From Treponema sp. (GTDB lineage Bacteria; Spirochaetota; Spirochaetia; Treponematales; Treponemataceae), in the NCBI GenBank assembly GCA_016281495.1, contig JAEEIU010000004.1:1-56113 (forward strand): a stretch of 56,113 bases of DNA, in the 5' to 3' direction. Of the stretch, positions 42,808-51,800 are shown in pieces (position 1 is the first letter of the stretch; every line of letters begins with the position of its first letter). Under the pieces are notes generated by a model. The model saw only the letters and a list, made by a program, of their open reading frames with translations. It had not been told where the DNA came from and searched no databases. The position numbers and the translations under genes were made by a program.

Positions 42808-43410
42808 ATGAAAAAACTTTTTGTTGTACTGATTTTTGCACTTTTACCAGCCTTGTCTTGTTTTGCTCAGTTTGATATTGGAATAGGCTCTGATTTAGCC
42901 ATTCGTACCGGTGCCTCAGAAACTACGATGATGTCGCTGAATCTAGGCGGTTATATGTATCCACAGGACCGATGGTATGGTTTTTACCGTCCTGTCTCAA
43001 TTTCCTATGGAAGCACTGACATAAAGAATAACTATCAGTTTCTGGCTGATTTCGGCCTTGGATTTGGTACCCGTCTTGAGTTGAACGAGGAAAGCTCATT
43101 CAGGTTTGGAATTGCTCCGGTTTTTACTTATGACAGGATTAAGAATACCTCTGTTTCTTCGGATGCTGCTTCGACGGTGTGGCTGGGATTTTCTCTGGAT
43201 GCCCACTATCAGTACGAGCCTTTTGCCGATGAACAGGTTTCCCTTGCCCTGTGTATTGGCAGCCGTTTCCAGTACAGTCCGTTCAGGCTGTATTCCCAGA
43301 ACGAGGATCTGGCAGGAGGACAGCTCATTTTGATTAAACCCTATGCCGGAATCACAATCACATTCGACACCTCAATAGACCGCTACACGATGAATGGACC
43401 GGGGTTGTAA
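42808..43410 (+). CDS. Outer-membrane beta-barrel-like protein
   Basis: A 200-residue protein with a signal peptide (MKKLFVVLIFALLPALSCFAQF) and a mature part of alternating hydrophobic and polar strands (FLADFGLGFGTRLELNEESSFRFGIAPVFTYD, VWLGFSLDAHYQYEP), typical of 8-stranded outer-membrane barrels. It does not end in Phe but in GPGL, which is unusual. GGAG precedes the ATG; own promoter and terminator make it monocistronic. No family name can be given. Confidence 0.7.
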   Translation: MKKLFVVLIFALLPALSCFAQFDIGIGSDLAIRTGASETTMMSLNLGGYMYPQDRWYGFYRPVSISYGSTDIKNNYQFLADFGLGFGTRLELNEESSFRFGIAPVFTYDRIKNTSVSSDAASTVWLGFSLDAHYQYEPFADEQVSLALCIGSRFQYSPFRLYSQNEDLAGGQLILIKPYAGITITFDTSIDRYTMNGPGL

Positions 43411-43450
43411 TAATGCGTAATGCGTAATTCGTAATTCAGAATGCGTAATT
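43411..43450. repeat. AATGCGT/AATTCGT heptad repeat
   Basis: Low-complexity AATnCGT units between the barrel gene and its terminator. Confidence 0.6.
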
Positions 43451-43482
43451 TTGAATGCTGAAAGTTGAAAGTTTAAAATGAC

Positions 43483-43529
43483 AAAGGCCGTGAGTTTTCC
43501 GTTTTGGGTAAACCCACAGCCTTTTTTTT
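43483..43529 (+). terminator. Terminator of the gene at 42808
   Basis: AAAGGCCGTGAGTTT pairs with AAACCCACAGCCTTT (two mismatches), followed by eight T. It stands between two convergent genes. Confidence 0.75.
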
Positions 43530-43544
43530 ATGCGGTCATTCCGC

Positions 43545-44291
43545 TTATTTTTTCTTTCCCTGGTTGGCTACTGCTTCCATTTTGGCTTTGAGGGCTTCCT
43601 GGTCGCCGAGGTAATAGTGCTTTACAACCTTAAAGTTGTCGTCAAACTCGTAAACAAGAGGTGTTCCTGTCGGGATGTTTACTCCAAGGATTTCCTCGCT
43701 GCTCAGGTTGTCAAGATACTTTACCAGTGCGCGGAGGCTGTTTCCGTGTGCGGCAATGATTACGCGCTTTCCGGCCTTCATGTCTGCCATGATTGTCTCA
43801 AGGAAGAATGGAACTACACGCTCGATTGTTGTCTCAAGGCTTTCGTTCTGTGGCAGGAAGAATGGGTCTACATCGCGGTACATGGCCTGCTTCTTTGCAG
43901 AACGTTCATCATCATCAGAAAGTACTGGTGGCTTAACGTCAAAAGAACGGCGCCAGATCTTTACCTGGTCTTCTCCAAACTTTGCGGCTGCCTCAGACTT
44001 GTTCTTTCCCTGAAGGTCTCCGTAATGCCTTTCGTTGAGCTTCCATGTCTTGTAAACCGGGAGCCATGCCCTGTCCATTTCGTCAAGGATATGGTTCAAG
44101 GTATGGATTGCACGCTTAAGGTATGAAGTGTAGCATACGTCAAAATCATATCCTTCTTCCTTAAGAAGTTTTCCGGCTGACTTTGCTTCCTCATGACCTT
44201 TTTCGCTTAAATCAACATCTGTCCAACCGGTGAAAAGATTCAATTTGTTCCATTCTGATTCACCGTGGCGAACTAAAACTAACTTTGTCAT
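43545..44291 (-). CDS. gpmA: 2,3-bisphosphoglycerate-dependent phosphoglycerate mutase
   Basis: The 248-residue glycolytic enzyme interconverts 3- and 2-phosphoglycerate. [12 protein letters not shown] carries the phosphohistidine (His 9), [14 protein letters not shown] and the second catalytic His in [13 protein letters not shown] complete the site, and the length is exactly the family's. AGGAG precedes the ATG; a promoter lies at 44314-44342. Spirochaetes commonly use this cofactor-dependent form. Confidence 0.96.
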   Translation of the reverse strand: MTKLVLVRHGESEWNKLNLFTGWTDVDLSEKGHEEAKSAGKLLKEEGYDFDVCYTSYLKRAIHTLNHILDEMDRAWLPVYKTWKLNERHYGDLQGKNKSEAAAKFGEDQVKIWRRSFDVKPPVLSDDDERSAKKQAMYRDVDPFFLPQNESLETTIERVVPFFLETIMADMKAGKRVIIAAHGNSLRALVKYLDNLSSEEILGVNIPTGTPLVYEFDDNFKVVKHYYLGDQEALKAKMEAVANQGKKK

Positions 44292-44313
44292 ACGATACTC
44301 CTATAATTCGCAG

Positions 44314-44342
44314 AGTATATCACAAATACCTGCTCTTCTCAA
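44314..44342 (-). promoter_or_regulatory. Promoter of gpmA
   Basis: On the minus strand TTGAGA (44337-44342), 17 bp, TATACT (44314-44319). Its -35 box abuts the end of the upstream gene. Confidence 0.7.
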
Positions 44343-44344
44343 CC

Positions 44345-44596
44345 TTATTGGACGTTATTTTTCTGTTTCTCTTCAAGTGCCTTTGCTGCGGCTTCTTCTT
44401 TCTTCGCTTCCTTTTTGTCCTTTATGTCGGCAAATCCGATGAACACTGCAATCAGTCCGATGAATGCGGCGAAAACCGGAGCACAGCCCTTTAAAAATGC
44501 CACAACATCAGGCCCCCATGCCAGGCCGCTTCCTGCAGGGAGACATGCAAATACACAGAATGCGATAAGAATTATACCAACGATTAATGCAACCAT
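44345..44596 (-). CDS. Small two-TM protein with charged coiled tail
   Basis: An 83-residue protein with two hydrophobic segments (ALIVGIILIAFCVFACL and APVFAAFIGLIAVFIGFADI) and a C-terminal Lys/Glu/Ala-rich tail (KDKKEAKKEEAAAKALEEK) likely to form a helix in the cytoplasm. GGAGG precedes the ATG, and the promoter TTGACT, 17 bp, GATAAT (44629-44657, minus) supports expression. Function unknown. Confidence 0.7.
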   Translation of the reverse strand: MVALIVGIILIAFCVFACLPAGSGLAWGPDVVAFLKGCAPVFAAFIGLIAVFIGFADIKDKKEAKKEEAAAKALEEKQKNNVQ

Positions 44597-44628
44597 TTTA
44601 TTCCTCCACGTGATAATTCAGTCCATAC

Positions 44629-44657
44629 ATTATCCCACAGAAAGAAAATCAAGTCAA
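44629..44657 (-). promoter_or_regulatory. Promoter of the gene at 44345
   Basis: On the minus strand TTGACT (44652-44657), 17 bp, GATAAT (44629-44634). Confidence 0.6.
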
Positions 44658-44671
44658 TTGATAAACGGAAT

Positions 44672-44704
44672 CTTGAAAAACTCATTTTCAAGGATTTTTT
44701 TTTT
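44672..44704 (+). terminator. Terminator-like hairpin with no upstream plus-strand gene
   Basis: CTTGAAAA and TTTTCAAG pair and are followed by ten T on the plus strand, but no plus-strand gene precedes it. It could end an antisense or read-through RNA. Confidence 0.5.
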
Positions 44705-44763
44705 GAATGCCTGTAATTCGTAATCTACACATGGTATAAAGACTGATACAATTATCCCATTTT

Positions 44764-44798
44764 CAATTACGAATTACGAATTAAGAATTACGAATTAG
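44764..44798. repeat. AATTACG heptad repeat
   Basis: Tandem AATTACG/AATTAAG units directly after the fabZ stop. Confidence 0.65.
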
Positions 44799-45220
44799 TT
44801 TTTCCCCACAAGGCACATCCATTCGGCTTCGGCGCAGAGGGTATCTCCAACGTAGGCCTTTCCGCTCTGCTTTACCATCTTTGGTGTGCACCTAAGGTTC
44901 TGTATTTCCATCCGTACAGTGTCACCGGGACGTACCTGATGGCGGAATTTTACCTTGTCCACTGTGGCCAGGAAAAACAGGCTTCCTTCCTCAAACATCT
45001 TCTGATGGCTCAAGGCGGCTCCTCCACCCTGTGCCATTGTTTCAACCAGGATTACACCCGGAACAACAGGATATTCGGGGAAGTGGCCCTTAAAGAAAAA
45101 ATCCTCGTCCGTAAACTTTCTTGTGCAAACGCAGCCTTCATCGCTTATGCTTTCGATTGTGTCCACAAACAGGAACGGTTTCCTGTGAGGCAAAAGGCTT
45201 TCTATATCATCAGTTACCAT
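44795..45220 (-). CDS. fabZ: 3-hydroxyacyl-ACP dehydratase FabZ
   Basis: The 141-residue hot-dog-fold enzyme removes water from 3-hydroxyacyl-ACP in fatty-acid elongation. LLPHRKPFLFVD, GHFPEYPVVPGVILVETMAQ (catalytic His and Glu) and FRHQVRPGDTVRME are the family marks. CGGAG precedes the ATG. Last gene of fabD-fabG-fabF-fabZ on the minus strand, 21 bp after fabF. Confidence 0.94.
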   Translation of the reverse strand: MVTDDIESLLPHRKPFLFVDTIESISDEGCVCTRKFTDEDFFFKGHFPEYPVVPGVILVETMAQGGGAALSHQKMFEEGSLFFLATVDKVKFRHQVRPGDTVRMEIQNLRCTPKMVKQSGKAYVGDTLCAEAEWMCLVGKN

Positions 45221-45241
45221 AAGTTTTCTCCGTAATTTCCA

Positions 45242-46489
45242 TTATGCCTGGAGCTTCTTGAATACGACGCATCCGTTGTGACCGCCGAATCCAAAGTTTG
45301 CGCTCATAGCCACGTCAACGTTTGTAAAGATTCCCTTGTTTGGTGTGTAGTCCAAATCGCATCCGCCCTCTACGTCAACTTCGTCCAGGTTGATTGTCGG
45401 TGGAATGAATCCGTTTTCAATTGCCTTGATGCATACGAGAGCCTCAAGTGAACCTGCATTTCCAAGACAGTGACCTGTCATGCTCTTTGTTGATGAGATG
45501 TGGAGCTTTTTTGCGGCCTCACCGAATGACATGTGGAGCATCTTTGTTTCGCCTGAGTCGTTCAGGTGGGTAGAAGTTCCGTGTGCGTTGTAGTACTGGA
45601 CCTGATCCGGAGTGATGCCTGCGTCCTTCATTGCAAGTGTCATGCAGCGTCCGCCGATGATTCCGTCCGGGTTTGGAGCTGTAAGGTGATATCCGTCGCA
45701 AGATCCGCCGTAACCTGCAAGTTCAGCATAGATGTGTGCACCGCGTGCCTTTGCGTGCTCGTATTCCTCAAGCACGAGGATTGTTCCGCCTTCTCCCATA
45801 ACGAATCCATCCCTCTGCTTGTCAAATGGACGGCTTGCCTTTTCCGGAGCATCAACCCATTTTGAACTCAATGCCTGGAGTACTGCGAATCCAAGGTTGG
45901 CAAATCCGTTCTGCGTACATTCAGCTCCACCAGAAAGAACTACGTCACTGCGTCCACTCCTGATGTTGTCGAGTGCGTCACCGAGTGCGTCAGTTCCGGA
46001 GGCACATGCCGTTGCGATTGTGTGTGTGGCCCCGTGAATGCCGAATGCGATGCTTATGTTTGCGGCCGCTTCGTTTGGAATGAGCATTGGAACCGTCATC
46101 GGAGGAATGCGGGTCTTGTTAGTCTCAAAATAGCTCTTGAGGCTGTCTTCTGTAACTTCAAAACCGCCGATTCCAACACCGAGGAAAATTGAAGTCCTGT
46201 CCAAAACTTCCTTGTTGTCAATCAGCTTTGCGTCTTCCAGGGCCATCTTTGCGGCTGCAACTGCATACTTAGAGAAGTTTGCCATCTTGCGGGCTGACTT
46301 CGGATCCATGTATTTTGAAGCGTCGAAATTCTTAACCTCAGCGGCATACTTTACCTTGAATGGTGTACTGTCATAGCGGGTTATTGTTGCAATTCCGCTT
46401 TTTCCCTCTGTAATTCCTTTCCATGTTTCTTCAACAGAATTTCCAAGTGGTGAAACACATCCCAAACCTGTTACTACTACTCTACGCAT
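45242..46489 (-). CDS. fabF: 3-oxoacyl-ACP synthase II FabF
   Basis: The 415-residue condensing enzyme extends acyl chains with malonyl-ACP. The catalytic Cys is in TACASGTDAL, the two His are in YNAHGTSTHLND and GHCLGNAGSLEA, and GFGGHNG lies at the C-terminus. AGGAG precedes the ATG. Third gene of the fab operon, with a 45-bp gap after fabG; no acpP lies between them, unlike the E. coli order. Confidence 0.96.
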   Translation of the reverse strand: MRRVVVTGLGCVSPLGNSVEETWKGITEGKSGIATITRYDSTPFKVKYAAEVKNFDASKYMDPKSARKMANFSKYAVAAAKMALEDAKLIDNKEVLDRTSIFLGVGIGGFEVTEDSLKSYFETNKTRIPPMTVPMLIPNEAAANISIAFGIHGATHTIATACASGTDALGDALDNIRSGRSDVVLSGGAECTQNGFANLGFAVLQALSSKWVDAPEKASRPFDKQRDGFVMGEGGTILVLEEYEHAKARGAHIYAELAGYGGSCDGYHLTAPNPDGIIGGRCMTLAMKDAGITPDQVQYYNAHGTSTHLNDSGETKMLHMSFGEAAKKLHISSTKSMTGHCLGNAGSLEALVCIKAIENGFIPPTINLDEVDVEGGCDLDYTPNKGIFTNVDVAMSANFGFGGHNGCVVFKKLQA

Positions 46490-46534
46490 TTTTATCTCCT
46501 AATATAAACTTAACAAAAATAATTCAATTAAAAA

Positions 46535-47281
46535 TCAGCAGCCCATGCCGCCGTCTACACCAAGAACCTGTCCGGTGATGTATGAGCTCAAATCCGACGC
46601 AAGAAAGAGAGCCGCGTTTGCGACGTCTTCCGGTTTTCCCGCACGCTTAAGGGGAATCTGTTCAACCCAAGCGGCCCTGATGTCTTCCTTTACTGCCTGT
46701 GTCATGTCTGTGTCGATGAATCCAGGGGCAATACAGTTGACCCTTACTCCACGGCCACCGGTTTCCTTTGCCAGTGACTTGCTGTAACCTACAAGACCGC
46801 CCTTGCTTGCCGCATAGTTTACCTGACCTGCGCCGCCATGAAGTCCTACGATTGATGTCATGTTGATGATTGAACCGCTTCTCTTCCTTATCATGTCAGA
46901 GCTGATTATCTGTCCCACAAGGAAGGCAGCTGTAAGGTTTACTGCAATGACAGCATCCCAGTCTTCTTTTTTCATCCTGAATGAAAGGGTGTCGCGTGTG
47001 ATTCCCGCATTGTTTACAAGAACGTCAAATCCGCCGGATTCGCCGAGCACATCCTGAACTGCCTTTGTAAGTGACTCGCTGTTGCCTGCATCCGCATAGA
47101 ATTCATGGAATGAGGTTGAGTTTTCTTTTGCCAGTGCCTCAAGTTCAGCCTTTCCTGCTGATTCCTTTGTGCACATTCCCCAAACCTCTGCACCTTCCCT
47201 TAAAAATGCCTCTGCGATTTTGCGTCCTATTCCGCGTGATGAACCTGTCACCAGCGCCTTTTTATTTTCAAGTAATTTCAT
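46535..47281 (-). CDS. fabG: 3-oxoacyl-ACP reductase FabG
   Basis: The 248-residue short-chain dehydrogenase reduces 3-oxoacyl-ACP with NADPH. Seen: cofactor motif TGSSRGIGRKIA, NNAG, catalytic Ser in MTSIVGLHGG, YAASK (Tyr and Lys), and the GGMGC end. Note MTSIVG and 'NYAASKGG', normal for FabG. AAGGAG precedes the ATG. Overall length and position in the fab cluster make the assignment firm. Confidence 0.94.
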   Translation of the reverse strand: MKLLENKKALVTGSSRGIGRKIAEAFLREGAEVWGMCTKESAGKAELEALAKENSTSFHEFYADAGNSESLTKAVQDVLGESGGFDVLVNNAGITRDTLSFRMKKEDWDAVIAVNLTAAFLVGQIISSDMIRKRSGSIINMTSIVGLHGGAGQVNYAASKGGLVGYSKSLAKETGGRGVRVNCIAPGFIDTDMTQAVKEDIRAAWVEQIPLKRAGKPEDVANAALFLASDLSSYITGQVLGVDGGMGC

Positions 47282-47305
47282 GTTGTCTCCTTTTCCCCTA
47301 TATAA

Positions 47306-48277
47306 TTAGATGTTGGATGAAATAAGTTGTGTAATTGTTTCCGTTGTGTTGACAGGAATTGAAGTCAGTGTCTTTCCCAATTCAGTCTGAGCCCACAGTC
47401 CCGACAGAACTTTTCCTGGGCCTGGTTCAAGAATTGACCATGTCTTTCCTGAATCATTTTGAATCATGGATGCGAGAACGGCTTCTTCATCAGTCCACAA
47501 AACGCTGTGAGTAAGGTGAAGCACCGCATTCTTCTTTATCTCGTCACCGGATGTTGCCTGAGCTCCTGTTACATTGCTGAACAAAGTGATTTTTGGGTCT
47601 GCAAATCTAATGCCTTCGATTGCCTTTTCAAACTCATCTGCCGCCTTCTGCATGAGGGGGGAGTGGAATGGACCTGCAACCTTGAGGCGAACCGCACGTC
47701 TTGCACCCGCATCCTTTGCTGCATTTTCGGCCTTTTCCAGAGCGTCAAAAGTACCGCTTATTACTGTCTGTCCAACGCTGTTCATGTTTGCTGCATAGGC
47801 ATCCGGAATTGAAGAAACGATTTCCTTTACCTTGTCGGGGTCAAGTCCGAGGATTGCACTCATTCCCGGTGCCTTTCCCTGATTCTGCTCTGCTATTTCC
47901 TCGCAAACCTTCTGCATGATGAGTCCACGCTGGCGTACAACCTTTATCACATCTTCAAAAGAAAGGACTCCTGCTGCATACAGGGCAGGGAATTCTCCAA
48001 GACTGAATCCCATTACGGCTGAAGGTTCAATTCCTTTTTCCTTGAGTACTCCGATTACCGCAAGAGATGCCGCTGTTATGGCAATCTGACTGTTGTCGCT
48101 GCGGCTGAGTGTCTCTGCATCACTGTTCCACAGCAAGTCTTCCATGTTGACGTTGATGATTGAAGAAACATCATCTATTATTTTTTTTGCAGAAGGAAAA
48201 GATTCTGCTACATCCTTGAGCATCCCTGGTGTCTGTGCACCCTGTCCGGGAAACAAAAAAGCATGTTTGTCTGCCAT
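47306..48277 (-). CDS. fabD: Malonyl-CoA:ACP transacylase FabD
   Basis: The 323-residue enzyme loads malonyl groups on ACP. FLFPGQGAQTPGM at the start, the nucleophile in GFSLGEFPALYAAG, and FHSPLM with the catalytic His identify it. AGAGGA precedes the ATG. First gene of the fab operon; promoter and candidate operator lie at 48310-48347. Confidence 0.95.
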   Translation of the reverse strand: MADKHAFLFPGQGAQTPGMLKDVAESFPSAKKIIDDVSSIINVNMEDLLWNSDAETLSRSDNSQIAITAASLAVIGVLKEKGIEPSAVMGFSLGEFPALYAAGVLSFEDVIKVVRQRGLIMQKVCEEIAEQNQGKAPGMSAILGLDPDKVKEIVSSIPDAYAANMNSVGQTVISGTFDALEKAENAAKDAGARRAVRLKVAGPFHSPLMQKAADEFEKAIEGIRFADPKITLFSNVTGAQATSGDEIKKNAVLHLTHSVLWTDEEAVLASMIQNDSGKTWSILEPGPGKVLSGLWAQTELGKTLTSIPVNTTETITQLISSNI

Positions 48278-48309
48278 AATGTCCTCTTTTTCTTGTAGTT
48301 AAACTCTCT

Positions 48310-48338
48310 TTATGACAAATTATGTCAAAATGTCATAA
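48310..48338. promoter_or_regulatory. 29-bp palindrome over the fab promoter, candidate operator
   Basis: TTATGACA (48310-48317) and TGTCATAA (48331-48338) are perfect inverted arms; two more TGACA half-sites lie inside and just beyond. The palindrome covers the -10 and most of the spacer. Confidence 0.6.
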
Positions 48339-48347
48339 TAATGTCAA
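48319..48347 (-). promoter_or_regulatory. Promoter of the fabDGFZ operon
   Basis: On the minus strand TTGACA (48342-48347), 17 bp, CATAAT (48319-48324). Confidence 0.7.
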
Positions 48348-48425
48348 TCGGGAAAACGTGAAATTGAAAGATGAAAGTTGTTGAATTTGGTTCTGCATTC
48401 AGCTGGCGGGTAAATGAATGAAAAA

Positions 48426-48523
48426 TTGTCACGCGGATTCGAAAAATCTGCTGGTAACTTCGTTGCAAAAACGTTTTTTCTTTTACTCGGATTTTCCGTA
48501 GGAAAATCGAATCCGCGTGACAA
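48426..48523. repeat. Inverted pair of the 15-nt repeat tail, including GTA-loop hairpin copy C
   Basis: TTGTCACGCGGATTCGA (48426-48442) and TCGAATCCGCGTGACAA (48507-48523) are perfect 17-bp inverted arms. The right arm belongs to a full GTA-loop element: GATTTTCC (48490-48497), GTA, GGAAAATC (48501-48508), GAATCCGCGTGACAA. The left arm is a partial, inverted copy. Confidence 0.85.
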
Positions 48524-48580
48524 CAACATTTTCTCAATCACCAGCTAGCAAGATACAAAGCACATCAGCCTGACAAGCTC

Positions 48581-48612
48581 AATTCCGAATTATGCATTAT
48601 GCATTCATAATT
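48581..48612. repeat. AATTATGCATTATGCATT low-complexity repeat
   Basis: Palindromic heptads like those at 23611 and 43411. Apart from this, the elements at 48310-48523 and the promoter at 48678, I see nothing in the 600-bp gap 48278-48884. Confidence 0.55.
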
Positions 48613-48677
48613 AACTTTTCCCCAAGACAGATTTTATGAATTTTCCTCAATTAATCTTTTCAATTTGCCTTGTTCTA

Positions 48678-48686
48678 TGGTATAAT
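48678..48686 (+). promoter_or_regulatory. Extended -10 promoter upstream of the foldback leader
   Basis: TGG followed by TATAAT (48681-48686). No good -35 at the right distance. Transcription would start near 48693, before the foldback at 48708. Confidence 0.6.
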
Positions 48687-48707
48687 ATGTTATTAATTTA
48701 TATGTTT

Positions 48708-48867
48708 GGTCGGGTGGCGAGTTGATGTGATTTGTGATAAAACTTGCGGAAGCGAAAACCTGAACCGAAAAAAATCTGCACAAGCGTAGCGCGGAAGCCT
48801 TTTTTCGGGACAGTTTTTCGCTGGGAGCAAGTTTTTATAATGGTTTGGATCAACTCGACATCCGACC
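48708..48867 (+). repeat. 160-nt foldback element / structured 5' leader
   Basis: Four nested helices close almost the whole segment: 48708-48726 with 48849-48867 (19 positions, one G-T and one mismatch), 48739-48747 with 48827-48835 (9 bp), 48751-48762 with 48811-48822 (12 positions, one mismatch) and 48765-48773 with 48800-48808 (9 bp). It ends six bases before the AGAAGGG ribosome binding site of the next gene. It could be a structured RNA leader or a foldback (MITE-like) insertion. Confidence 0.7.
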
Positions 48868-48884
48868 TGATAAGAAGGGTGTTT

Positions 48885-51800
48885 ATGAGGTACTTTATGA
48901 AAAATTCAAAAATCGTGCTGGCTTTTTTACTTTCTCTGCTGGTTCCTGTGTTTGCGGGAGCGGCTTCTAAAAAGGATTCCAACGACTACGAATTCCATTC
49001 AACTGTAACTGTGCTGCCAAAGGGTACTGACGGTAGTGCCGGTACTGATGCCACCTATGTTTATTTCGGTGACTGGCCACAGACTATAAAGGATCCGTCG
49101 GTTACAATCAACGAGAAGAAAACCATGAAAATGGGTCCCAACGTTTATTACAAGGGTGATGACGGTGCATGGTATGCCAAGGTTGCAGAGAATGCTCAGG
49201 GTGACAAACCGTTTTACAGCGACAATTCAACTGTCTCCCAAAGCAAGTCCGGACGCTCAAAGTATTTCAAGGTAGAGCCCATCAAGTGGCGTGTCCTTTC
49301 AAAAGATTATAACGGTTCTGGAAAAGCACTCTTGTTTGCAGAAACTGTCCTTGACGTGATACCCTTCTATTCAATTCAGGCTGATTTGCTGAAGAACCCT
49401 TCTGAACTGCCGGAGCGCAAAATCGATAAAAAAACTTCGGCTTACGAAAACAATTATAAATACAGTCAGATTCATGCATGGCTCAACGGTGTGGAGTATT
49501 ATTCAATCGAAAAAAATAAAACCGCAAAAAAATCCGATTACAAGGGAAAGGGGTTCCTTCAGATTGCATTCAATTCTTCTGCCCAAAAGCTTATTGCACA
49601 AAGCGATGTCAATGTTTCTGATGACATAAGCAAGGATAAGGTCTTCCTTTTGAGTCAGGCTGAGGTAACAGGTTCTGTCAACGGTGCTCTGAGCGTGCGT
49701 TATCCAAGTGACTATGCCCTGGCAAAAGGTATGCCAATGGCCGCCTACGATGGTGCAGGATATTATTTAAGAACTCCAGCAAGTGAGCGTACTAAGGTTG
49801 CCGGTGTTGAGCATGGTTCTATGGCTGCACTCCAGGTGTATTCTCAGGATGCCGGTGTTGTTCCTGCCATTGCGGTAACTCTTTCGCTTGATGGAAACGC
49901 GAAGCTTGATGCAGGCAAAATTGCGATGGCTGATGTGAAGAAAAAATTTGATGCAAAAAATGCTTCTTCAATAGCGGTTGCTGCTCCCAAAAAAGATGCT
50001 TCTGGAATGCTTGAGGTCAAGGGAGCAACAGTAAATAAATCTGTAAGATATTCTGAGGTATTCACTTATGGAAGGAATGCCACTGTTGCAGATTTCTATG
50101 TTTGCGATCATGATGTGACAAAGACAGAATATGAAAAATACTGTGCTTCTGCTACGGGCATCAGTTCTTCTTCTGCAGCTACGGGAACATGGTATGACGC
50201 TGTAATCTATTGTAATCTTCGCAGCATAGCGGAAGGTCTTGCTCCTGCATATTATATTTCTGATGGTGGAAACAAACTGTGTGACCCTGCTGACTGGGTT
50301 GCCGTTGAACCAAACATAAAGGTTAATGCAAAGGGAGAATACAGCTATTCATCAGACGCTCCTTCTGATGCCTTGAACAAGGGCATAAAGATGGACATGA
50401 GTGCAGACGGATACAGGCTCCCGACAGAACTTGAATGGGAATACATGGCCGTGTTCTGCGGTGTTTATGGAACCACTCCTGTATGGTGCTGGGACTGGTA
50501 TGTGCCGTTTGACGAAATGCCGGAAAATCCTCCTGTTACTGGAGTTGAAAAAATCGGAGAACGTGTTGTACGCGGTTTCTATCATAAGAACTTCACGATG
50601 GAAAGGAACCTTGTTGAGCGCGAGTCTTATCCGACACCGACTGCCGCAGGATTCCGTGTAGTCAGGTCAAAACCGACTGCTGCGTCATCTGCTTTTTCAG
50701 TAGAAGTAACTGTTGGTTCCGAGGGTGCAGGTCTTGCTGCTGCAAAGGTAAAGACTGCCAAACCTGGTGCAGTAGTCCGTCTTGAAAATAGGGAAAACAT
50801 CGGCTGGGAGTTTGACTCATACAGTGCAAAGGATGCAAGCGGCAAGGCTGTAAAGGTAAGCTCATCTGGTTCATTCATAATGCCTGATTCAAATGTTACG
50901 GTTACAGCCCAGTTTAAGAAGGCAAAGCCATATCCGGTTACATTTGCCAAGACAGAGAACGTGACGGTAAAGGCCGACAAGACTGAGGCATGCGTTGGAG
51001 AGACTGTTGCCTTGAGCTTTGAATTTGCCCAGGGATACGACATCGATACAATCACGGTTACCGACAATTCCGGAAATGCAGTTCCTGTTTCAAGCGGTAA
51101 GGTCTTTGTAATGCCAAAGGGTGGTGCGACAGTTTCCGTAATAGTCCAGCAGTATGACTCAAAGAATTTCGTGTTTGTTCCTGGTGCCACTGTAAAATCA
51201 ATTTCCGGATCTCAGGTATTTACGGGAAAAACATTCACAATAAAGGACATGTATGTCTGCAAGCATGAGACGACCCAAGCTGAATGGGAAAAATACATGA
51301 CATATTATGGTGTTGCATCAATCGGTAGTGGTGCGGGACAGTCAAATGATCCTAACCCGTATTGTCCGATTGCAAGAAACGGAAAGGGACCTGATTTCCC
51401 TGCCTATGCTCTAAACTGGTTTGAGGCTGTCATCTACTGCAACTTGAGGAGTATTGACGAGGGGTACGAGCCTGTTTACTACATGGGCAACATGGAGAAA
51501 AATCCTGCCCAGTGGGAAAAACTTTCTGGCTCATATGTGCGCCACAACTCTGCCGGAAAATACTACATCAATGACACAACAGATGAATCTGTCCTTGCTA
51601 AAGTCAAGATGGATGAGAAGGCCAATGGTTACCGTTTGCCTACAGAAGCTGAATGGGAATATCTTGCACGCGGTGGAAAAGACAAGGTCTCCAGTCGTGG
51701 AACAAGGTATTCGGGAAGTGACAATTACAACAATGTCGGCTGGTGCGGAAGGGTTGCATCCAATGGAAAGGCCCATGAGGTCATGCAGAAGAGCCCCAAT

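Noticed and set aside
43530..44126. 198-codon plus-strand frame
   Set aside because: It is the antisense of gpmA, whose motifs are unmistakable.
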